The notes under the pieces: model-generated | Told to the model about the DNA's origin: nothing | The model's database searches: none | Seen by the model: only the letters and a program-made list of their open reading frames with translations | Source of the DNA: Phaeosaccion multiseriatum | Lineage: Eukaryota > Ochrophyta, other classes | NCBI GenBank assembly: GCA_965112735.1 | Contig: OZ218950.1 | Location: 3,472,001-3,536,000, forward strand | Length of the DNA: 64,000 bases | Direction of reading: 5' to 3' | Position numbers and translations under genes: made by a program | Shown here: positions 57,075 through 64,000 of the stretch, one piece after another | How positions within the stretch are numbered: position 1 is the first letter of the stretch | Layout of the letters: each line of letters opens with the position of its first letter

Positions 57075-59676
57075 TGCACGCACGCACACAGATACGAACC
57101 TCGGTTTCAAGGTCCTGCAGCACCAGTCGAGCCGCCTGCGTGCTGTTGGAGGTGCCGAGGCACTCCTTGAGGATGGCAGTGGACGTGAAGGTGTCCAAGC
57201 GCAGTCCGTGCTTCTCCAGAGAGCGCCGCGCCGCTTGCGAGCCGTCCACGCCCTCGCACTCGTCTTGATCCGCAAAGGACTCCGATTGCTTGGGACAGGG
57301 GAGGAAGGAGGGTATACGTACACACTGTACATGAGACGATCTGCTCGTCTCGCTGATGACACTACGAAAAGAACGTTTCATGTGTGTACTTGGTCAGCCC
57401 CTAAAAGATGGGTGTTTGTCTCCCCCCAATTCTTTGTTTTCTCACCTGCGCCTCATCATCCCGGCTGTTGCTTCTCCGCTGCAGCCCCTCCATGCGGGCC
57501 GCCTCCGCAACGCTCACAAACGCCGCCTTTTGTCGCGTCATAACCAACCAACATGTGCACCGAAAGACACAGGAAAGAGCATGTTAGGACGCACAGTGCT
57601 GTGGAGAGAAGCCAGTCTCTAGGTCACTCAGCACTCAGCCCTCCCGTCACACGCCTGACTTTCTCACTCCCTCACTCCTTCGCTCACGCAAGGACTCACT
57701 GAGTGATTCCCTCACTCACTCGCTCACTCCCTCCCTCCCTCCCTCCCTCCCTCCCTCCCTCCCTCCCTCCCTCCCTCCCTTTCCTTCCCTCCCTCCCTCC
57801 CCCACTGACCTTGATGAGACTGGCCGCCGCCTTCTTGACAACTCTGGGCTCCGAGTTGCCTCTCTGCACGGCCTCCTCCTCCCTCTTCTTGGCACCCCTG
57901 CCCTTCCTTCTTCGGTTCTGCTTGACCATGAGCTCCATCTTGGCCTTGAAGTTGGCATTGTCCGCTTCCAGCATGTCCACGAAGACGCCCTCCGCAATCT
58001 GCAGGGCTCGCTCCTTCTCAAACACTTCTCCCTCCACTGCCATCCTCCCTCCCTCACCCCCTATAGGACGTGCTCTCTCAAGCTGTCGCCGCTGTTGCTG
58101 CTCCTGCACCAACAGGCCACCCGCCCGAACAGGCCCCTCTCCGCCCCTCGCCACAGCCCCCATGAGCACCTGGTAGGCCCTGCTGGTGATGGGCTGTTGG
58201 CTGCTCCTCATGTGCTCACGAAGGGCCAAGGCCGCCTCGAGGCCTCGCACGCCACAGCCACAAAACACTGATGCCACGACACGCACCCGCAAGCAAAGGA
58301 GAAGGATACGCGTCACATGTGCGGGTGGGTGGGTGGGTGGGGGTGAGAAGCCAAAACAAAAGAGTCATACAAGCAATCGCCGTTCGGTCTGTCTACGATG
58401 CCGTGCTTCGAATCCCCCCCACCACCCCCTCTCTCACCGTCAATGAGTAAGGAGTGCGTGTACGAGTCGAGCTCGATGCCCGCCTCCCTCGTGCAGTGCA
58501 GCAGCTGCAAGGCCCGCTCGAGCTCTCCGGTGGCCGCGTAGGCACGGATACTCGTGAGGAGGAGGGCGCGCCCCTTCGGCACAATCTGTGTCCGCAAGAA
58601 GCCCTCGTCGGCTGCTGCTTCTGCTGTATCACCAACTGCTACTGTTGCTGCTGCTGGAGAGGTGTCTCCAATGCGGGTGGAGAAGAGGGGCTTCCCATGG
58701 GTGCTCTCCCAAATGTCGATGAGTACTCGAGAGGAGGGCTCCAGGTCGGTGGAGGATCCGAGAGCGGTGAGAAAGAGCCGACAGGCCTCTATGGACAAGT
58801 CGGGCAAGTTCTGCGGCAAGGGGCGAAGCAGGGGGGGGGGGTTAAGGATGGAGGAGGGTCAGCTTCGAGCGAATGGGAAAGAGCAAAGTGAGAGAGCAAG
58901 AGAGAAGCATGAGAATCAAGGTGGCCAATCAAGGCGGGCCCAGAGAGTATGGGAAGAGTCATAATCGCTGTACTTACCGAGTGAAGGCATGCCTTTGCCA
59001 GCTCTACGAAGTCTAAGAGAAAAGAGGTAATTGGGGGGAAGAGGGCCGGGGGGGGGGGGTTGAGGGCGCGGGCAAGTCAGTGCGAGGGGGTTGGTGTCGA
59101 GAGATTTGGTGCTCTGTCAAGTCGCCTGACACAATGAAGGACTATCTGATGCTTACCATCTATCCCTACTGGTGGTGGTCTGTCGTCCCCTTCCCCACTC
59201 AGCCCCTCCTCTTTCTTCTCGCCAGGAGCTCCTGTCGAGGCCTGCAGCTGCCGATAGCGCACCATGAGCCCTTGAAGCTGACGCACCGCTTCGTCACTCT
59301 GTAGTCTACGCTTCGGCTCCTTTTCCCGCCTCCGTTTCCGTGGCCTCTTGCCTGTCCCCTCTTCTCCTCCCTTCGCTGCTGCCTCATCCCCCCAACCAGG
59401 CCCCTTGGGCTCCTTTTCCTGGGCTGTTCCAAGCATAGTCAGCCCTGCAACGAGGGTGGAGCCACGAGAGATTGTTTGCAGGCCTTGCTGCCGGCTCGTG
59501 AAGCCCCTGGTGCTGCTTGATCTGGTTGTCCTCTCTCTCGACCTGCTGCTGCTCGTTCCCTCTCCATAGGCGCCGCTGCGACTGCTGCCGAAGACAGGAG
59601 ACGACAGCAGAAGGGCCTCCAAAGGAGCTAATAGCCCTGTGAGAGCTAAAAGCAGAGAGAGAGGCCACTCCCGCAT
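52489..59676 (-). CDS. Plastid-targeted pentatricopeptide repeat (PPR) protein
   Basis: Organellar RNA-binding protein of 1200 residues. Exons in coding order: 59676-59157, 59012-58978, 58810-58438, 58267-57810, 57526-57446, 57288-57100, 56951-56859, 56480-56115, 55685-55572, 55411-55208, 54909-54754, 54514-54314, 54067-53816, 53390-53226, 52884-52489. From exon 4 on every junction is phase 0. The start encodes a signal peptide (MREWPLSLLLALTGLLAPLEA) then SSPVFGSSRSG, a plastid-type leader. Recognisable PPR helices include ALLLTSIRAYAATGELERALQLL, GTYNALIRHFRDSRDPEGALAIL, SFHTLIRACAE, CYQLVIESCGSVMRMKEALQ, IYAALIRGFGQQKQLDSARG and HFNMLIRGFGEARNMAKALE. Exon 8 has a poly-Ala insert. The intron after exon 10 begins GC (GAG/GCAAGT). 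The last two exons encode a charged helical tail ending in poly-Gln; their membership is likely but less certain. Confidence 0.85.
54546..54690. repeat. (GAG)n array in PPR intron
   Basis: About 145 bases of GAG/GGA units between coding exons 11 and 12. On the coding strand this is a CTC pyrimidine tract leading to the acceptor of exon 12. Confidence 0.95.
56023..56082. repeat. (CCTC)n array in PPR intron
   Basis: About fourteen CCCT units in the intron after coding exon 8. It reads GGGA on the coding strand, close to the donor. Confidence 0.95.
57708..57803. repeat. (CCTC)n array in PPR intron
   Basis: CCCT and CACT units next to the donor of coding exon 4 (GTCAGTGGGGGAGGGAGGG on the minus strand). 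Confidence 0.95.
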
Positions 59677-59874
59677 CGCGCGATGTGTGGAGCGCGCGAG
59701 GAGGGAAAAAGGATTCGAATGGTATCAGTACGATACGCCAATTGTAAAACATGGCCCATATGCTTTGGCACCTTGCTGCTCTTCCCACACACACACGTGT
59801 GCACCACAAGCGGAGTAGGGTGCGCCCCCTCCAAGCAACAGAGAAGGGGGAAGAATCCCTATAAGTAACAGACG
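59677..59874. other. Divergent intergenic region, PPR/CRAL-TRIO
   Basis: Only 198 bases separate the two start codons, so the two genes very probably share a bidirectional promoter. No motif was identified. Confidence 0.5.
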
Positions 59875-61785
59875 ATGTGCAAGCGACCCAGAAGCGCGTT
59901 GACGGGGTCCCCCGCTCCGTGGGAGGAGAGCCCGGCGGAGGCATTCGGAGGGAAGAGAAAGAGGATAGGAAGCAATGCGAGAAATAATGACCACAGTGAT
60001 AGTACCAGCCTCTCCACCTGGAGCACCCGAAGGAGCAGCTACAGGAGGAAAGGGCCTTTGTTATGGTTAGCACTCGCCGCGTTTTTCCTTTGCGGGATTC
60101 TGTTCCACCAAGCTCTTCTTCGCGCCATTGGCATGCTTCAGCAGCAGCAGCGGGAGGACCAGCGGCAGCCACAGTCGCGAACGGACGTAAACGGTAGCTG
60201 CGGTGGAAACTGTGGGCAAGACTCTTGCCAGGTATCACGTACGAGCTCATACTTGTTGGGGGACGCAGAGGGGGCCGGGGGAATCAAGGAGTCCTTGTGA
60301 ATGAAGTCTTAACCACCCCCCCTTCCTCCCTGTTAGCGTTGGTCAATAATGGTGTCGGGTCGCTCATGGTGGCGGCTATAGAGTAGTGCGGCCTTGTTGT
60401 AGCGATGGCTGTGCAGATTGGAGTGGGGGCTGCTGGGGGGGACACTCGGCGGGGGGGGGAAGCGGGGAAGCGAGGTAGACTCTGACTTTCAACCTCCCAT
60501 CCTCCCCCTCTTGTATTGTTCGCTCGTTCGTTCTGTCCCGTTTTGACGTGCCGCGAAGAATGCGAACAGTAAGTCTGAGGAGGAGGGGAGGCCAAAGAAG
60601 CGGGGAAGAAAACGTCGAGCCCTGGCCAAGCTTCTAGGCTTCGGCAAAGACAAGGGCGAGAAAGGCGACAAAGACGGGGCAAAGGGCAAGTCCAAAAGGA
60701 AGAGAAAGGGTAGGGGTGGTGACAAGAAGAGCAAGACACAGGGAAAGGCAGTGAGCAGCTTGCAGCAGGAGCACGAGGAGCTGATAGCCGCTCTGCGGGA
60801 GCAAGTGGACGCGGTGCCCCAACTGCGGGAAAGAGCAGCGGCAGCGCACGACCCCTTCACGGACGAAACCCTCCTGCGCTTCCTCTCCGTGTCGTACTGG
60901 AAGCTGGACCGCAAGGGCACGCCTCTGCTGCAGTTCATGGAGGAGACGGTGCAGTGGAGGGAGACCTTCCGACCCTACCACATCACCGCGGACGAGGTGG
61001 TGGAGTATGGACGGAGCATGCACATGTATAGTAACGGCGTGGACCTGCAAGGGAAGCCTATTGTCTACCTAAGGATGGGCGCTTACGACTGGGCCAGTGG
61101 CAATTTCAACTCTGAGGGGTCGCTGCGGCTGCTCATGTTCACTCTGGAGACGGCCATTCGCAGCATGAAGGACGGAGTGCAGAAGTTCGCCGTGGTGGTG
61201 GATTGCACTGACTTTGGATTGTCCATGGTGAGCGAGGGAGGGTGCGAGGGAGGGAGTCGGGTTTCATGTGGGTGGGGGGGGGGGAAGGGGAATTAAGAGC
61301 ATTTATCGGCCGGCAGACCGTTCTACCCCAGCAGAAAAGCTCAGGCGTGATCGGCGGGCCGCGGGGAATTGGGGAATGAGTTTCAGTTTCTCAGACTCGA
61401 TGAGAGAGAAAAAGAAGCCCACCCCCCTGCTGTTGATTGATTGCCTCGAAACTCTTTTTTTTACCCTTTCCCCTCCCCCCTGCTGCAGGTGCCTCCCCTG
61501 GCCTACGTGAAGGAGGTGTTCGCCATCCTCATGAAGAACTACCCCATGCGCCTCGGCTACGTGCGCATCATCAACGCGCCAGGCACCATGAACTTCATTT
61601 GGAAGGTCATCTCAAAGGTGTTGGAGGAGCGCACCAAGCAAAAGATCGACTTCATCGCAAAGGGGCAGGAGGCGGTGGAGCTGACGAAGCTCATTGCAGC
61701 CGAGACATTGGAGGAGCGGCTGGGAGGCAAGCTCCCCCCAGAGAAGTACCCTACGGTGGAGTCCTTCTTTTATCCTCAAAAATAG
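59875..61785 (+). CDS. Membrane-anchored CRAL-TRIO (SEC14-like) lipid-binding protein
   Basis: Exons 59875-60231, 60559-61227, 61489-61785; 440 residues, all junctions phase 0. Residues 1-60 are polar and basic. A single hydrophobic segment (LLWLALAAFFLCGILFHQALL) at about 62-82 makes a likely type II anchor. A Lys/Arg/Gly-rich linker leads to the CRAL-TRIO N-terminal helices (HDPFTDETLLRFLSVSYWKLDR), then the lipid-binding domain at about 270-425: GKPIVYLRMGAYDW, KFAVVVDCTDFGLSM, then in exon 3 FAILMKNYPMRLGYVRIINAP, MNFIWKVISKVLEERTKQKI and LGGKLPPEKYP. The family moves phosphatidylinositol or other lipids between membranes. The exon 2 acceptor is GAAG. A fixed membrane anchor is unusual for SEC14-type proteins. 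Confidence 0.88.
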
Positions 61786-62587
61786 CGTTCAAAGGCGAGA
61801 GAGGGAGAGGATATACTTTGGCAGAGTACGGTGGTGGAGGGTGGGTATGTGAAGGTTATTGCGGCGGGCAGAGAGGAGAGAGAAGGAGGGAGATGACAGC
61901 CAGGGAAGAGAGGACAGGAGAGCGAGGAAGGAGAACGAGAGCCAGGGAGGCAGCGCGGACCCGGCGGGCGGCGGAGGTGAGAAGAAGGTCTGCAGCAGCA
62001 GGTGTGAGGTGTGAGGTGTGAATGAACTGGATGCAGCAGAGAGAGATCCGGTTTGCGGCGGTGGAAGAGGGAAACGTAAACACACGACCTAGCGGTTGGG
62101 GAATGGTAGTAGAAGACTTATAGGAAACAGGAGAGGGAGAGAGGAGGGCGATAATAGGATAGAGGAAGGGGACTTTCTGCTTGAGCAAGCCTCCGCAGGG
62201 GAATGTGAATGTGGGTATATAGACACCCGGCAGATGCCTTGCAAAGCAAATCACGGCCACAAGAGAGGCGGGAAGGGGGCGTGAGAAACAACCACCTTCC
62301 TTGCTGACAAAACGCACATTCTACAACAGTATTTTATATCAACTGTATGCACAAGTATTTTCATGGGGCCTCCCCGCCTTGGGGCAGAAAAGACTTCTCT
62401 CAGTGATTAGTAAGGCCTCCCGCCGCTCCTCCAAGGCTGTCCTAAAGGGGCGGAAGGAGTTGATGACCACGCCAGCACCGCACCCGTCTCCGGCCACTGT
62501 GTGCAGGTCTGGTCGGTGTGCTCCTCCCCCCTCTTCACTTGCTCTCCGCGCTCCCCGCCTTCCCTTCACTGTGTGTCTCTCTCTCTA
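61786..62587. other. Convergent intergenic region, CRAL-TRIO/PCH2
   Basis: About 800 bases, purine-rich on the plus strand, with a short GTGTGAG direct repeat at 61999-62020. It holds the two 3' ends; open frames here show no family similarity. Confidence 0.5.
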
Positions 62588-64000
62588 TCACGTGTCTTCG
62601 TCCTCCTCCATCTTGCGCCGGAAGGCCTGTTCCTTGTCCACTGCCCGTGCCATGGCGTCCAAGAAGGCGCCACAGGAGCAGGAGGCACGCTGCACAAAGA
62701 AAGCGTGCGCCTGAAACGGGAGTTTTCGAAGTGCCCTGCCACTCAATCCCTCCCCCTGTTCACAGATGTACAGCAGACGCGAGCCGTACTGTGCCACTAA
62801 GAGTTGCTGCTGCTCATGCTGCTGCTGCGGCTGGGGCCGCGATTGGTATTCTTCCACCGCTGTTGTCGTCGTCGTCGTTGTTGTTGTTGCTGCTACTGCG
62901 ACTGAATACTCCGGCACGGGCCTCGGAGGGTTGATGATACCAACCCGCATCAACTCATCGAGGCAGCTCCTCAAGATGACGTACCGGGCATGGCAGGAGG
63001 GTAGACCGATGTACTGCTTTACGTCGGCACGGTCGCTGCGGAGAGGGGAGGAAGGAAATGTAGAGTCATCAGCCATTTGAACACTCTCGTTCAGCGAAAC
63101 GTGACCCACACACATATGCACACACACACGCACACACACATACACACACGTACATGAAGGCGAGGTCGATAGCCTTGGAGATGTTGGAGGTACAGAGAAT
63201 GAGCACGTTCTCTCGGCTGCTGAGTGCGTCGATCTGTGTCAGCACGGCGTTGACCACTCGGATGGCGTCTGAGGGCTCATTCCCGCTCATGGCAGAGGAA
63301 CGGGCTGCCGCCAGGCTCTCCACCTCGTCGATGAGTATACACACAAGGCAGTCTTCGTCATCCGCCTGGTCGCGAATATGGTCAAATAGCTTCTGGACGA
63401 GCTTCCCGCTCTCGCTGAACCACTTGCTAAAGAGGCTGTGCGCGTTGATCTCCAGGAGCTGCGTGCTCCCGAAGCGGTGGTTGAGCCTGATGCTGAGCTT
63501 GTGTGCCAGCGCCTTGCACAGAGAGGTTTTGCCTGGGCATGCAAGTGCGTGTGAGTGCGTGCGTGCGTGCGTGTGTGTGAGTGCGTACGTGTGTGTATAT
63601 ATGTGTGTGTGAGTGCGTGTGCGCACGAGCGCGTCACAGAGAGCAGACGGAGAAAGGAGGAGTAGAAACATCCGCCCTCTGGGAGTACGGAAAGTAAGAG
63701 CCGGGCTGGAGTTCGCAGTCAAATCCGGAACAGAGTCACACTTACACCCCGGCACCGCCATTCAATAGGTCCACACGTTCGCTGCACTGACCTGTCCCCG
63801 GGGGCCCGTGCAGCATGAACACCCTATTCACGGCAATGACGTGCCGACTGACGCTCTTGTCCGAGAACAAGAGCGCCGTTGCCGCATACTCCAGCAGCTG
63901 ACGCTTGATCTCCTCCTCGATCACCAGGCTTTCCCACAGGCCCTGCAGCTCCTCTGCAGGCAGCAGCCACTGATCGCACGCGTTGACCTCTTCCCCGTCC
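62588..64000 (-). CDS. PCH2: AAA+ ATPase PCH2/TRIP13, C-terminal part
   Basis: Remodels HORMA-domain proteins in meiosis and in the spindle checkpoint. Exons in coding order: window edge to 63792, 63532-63154, 63035-62588; the N-terminus lies beyond the window. Visible features: [19 protein letters not shown], Walker A GPPGTGKT split by the first intron, the substrate-loop region [19 protein letters not shown], Walker [11 protein letters not shown], sensor-1 NVLILCTSN, and [13 protein letters not shown] formed across the exon junction. The C-terminal lid ends [21 protein letters not shown] Thr run and a Gln/Pro-rich insert (about 45 residues) in the lid replace the usual short loop. All expected catalytic motifs in the visible part are intact. 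Confidence 0.93.

Overview
This window is nuclear DNA of a eukaryotic microbe, most likely a photosynthetic stramenopile (an ochrophyte alga with a red-type secondary plastid). Genes are dense, on both strands, and mostly split by short GT-AG introns full of microsatellites. Two predicted proteins (a bacterial-type RNase HII and a PPR protein) start with a signal peptide followed by a transit-like stretch containing Phe, as expected for a plastid inside the ER. A SAS-4/CPAP homologue points to centrioles and so probably a flagellate stage, and a PCH2/TRIP13 homologue points to meiosis. The species cannot be fixed from the sequence alone. No rRNA, tRNA or CRISPR array was recognised.

Layout, left to right: (1) 1-311 minus, N-terminus of an apyrase-type nucleoside phosphatase cut by the window edge; (2) 955-4763 plus, mitochondrial OXA1 insertase, 8 exons; (3) 5114-7066 minus, plastid-type RNase HII, 3 exons; (4) 7410-9741 plus, CCCH zinc finger/DUF1771/Smr protein, 3 exons; (5) 10530-22988 minus, a 32-exon myosin of about 1974 residues with IQ motifs, a charged helix, ankyrin repeats, a PH domain and a C2-like end; (6, 7) 23640-25050 and 26077-27389 plus, tandem paralogues of an unrecognised family, 3 exons each; (8) 28601-34818 minus, SAS-4/CPAP, 4 exons; (9) 35130-37778 plus, intronless PRP28/DDX23 helicase; (10) 38135-40491 plus, SLC35F-type transporter, 5 exons; (11) 41064-43945 minus, a protein with a TIG-like and a PH-like region, 3 exons; (12) 44422-46385 plus, TTC1-type TPR co-chaperone, 4 exons; (13) 46637-51941 plus, a secreted, probably GPI-anchored Pro-rich surface protein, 9 exons, with a broken tyrosine-recombinase relic in intron 2; (14) 52489-59676 minus, plastid PPR protein, 15 exons; (15) 59875-61785 plus, membrane-anchored CRAL-TRIO protein, 3 exons; (16) 62588-64000 minus, PCH2/TRIP13 AAA+ ATPase, N-terminus beyond the window.

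These are ordinary, independently acting eukaryotic genes, with no operon logic. Several start as close divergent pairs (apyrase/OXA1, RNase HII/CCCH-Smr, myosin/paralogue 1, SAS-4/PRP28, TIG-PH/TTC1, PPR/CRAL-TRIO) that may share promoters. All exon models were assembled by eye from splice sites, reading phase and family similarity; every junction listed keeps frame. The least ordinary parts are the multi-domain myosin, the tandem orphan paralogues with their surrounding TTTCGAAA-core inverted elements, the tyrosine-recombinase relic inside an intron, and the tandem-repeat arrays sitting next to many splice sites.
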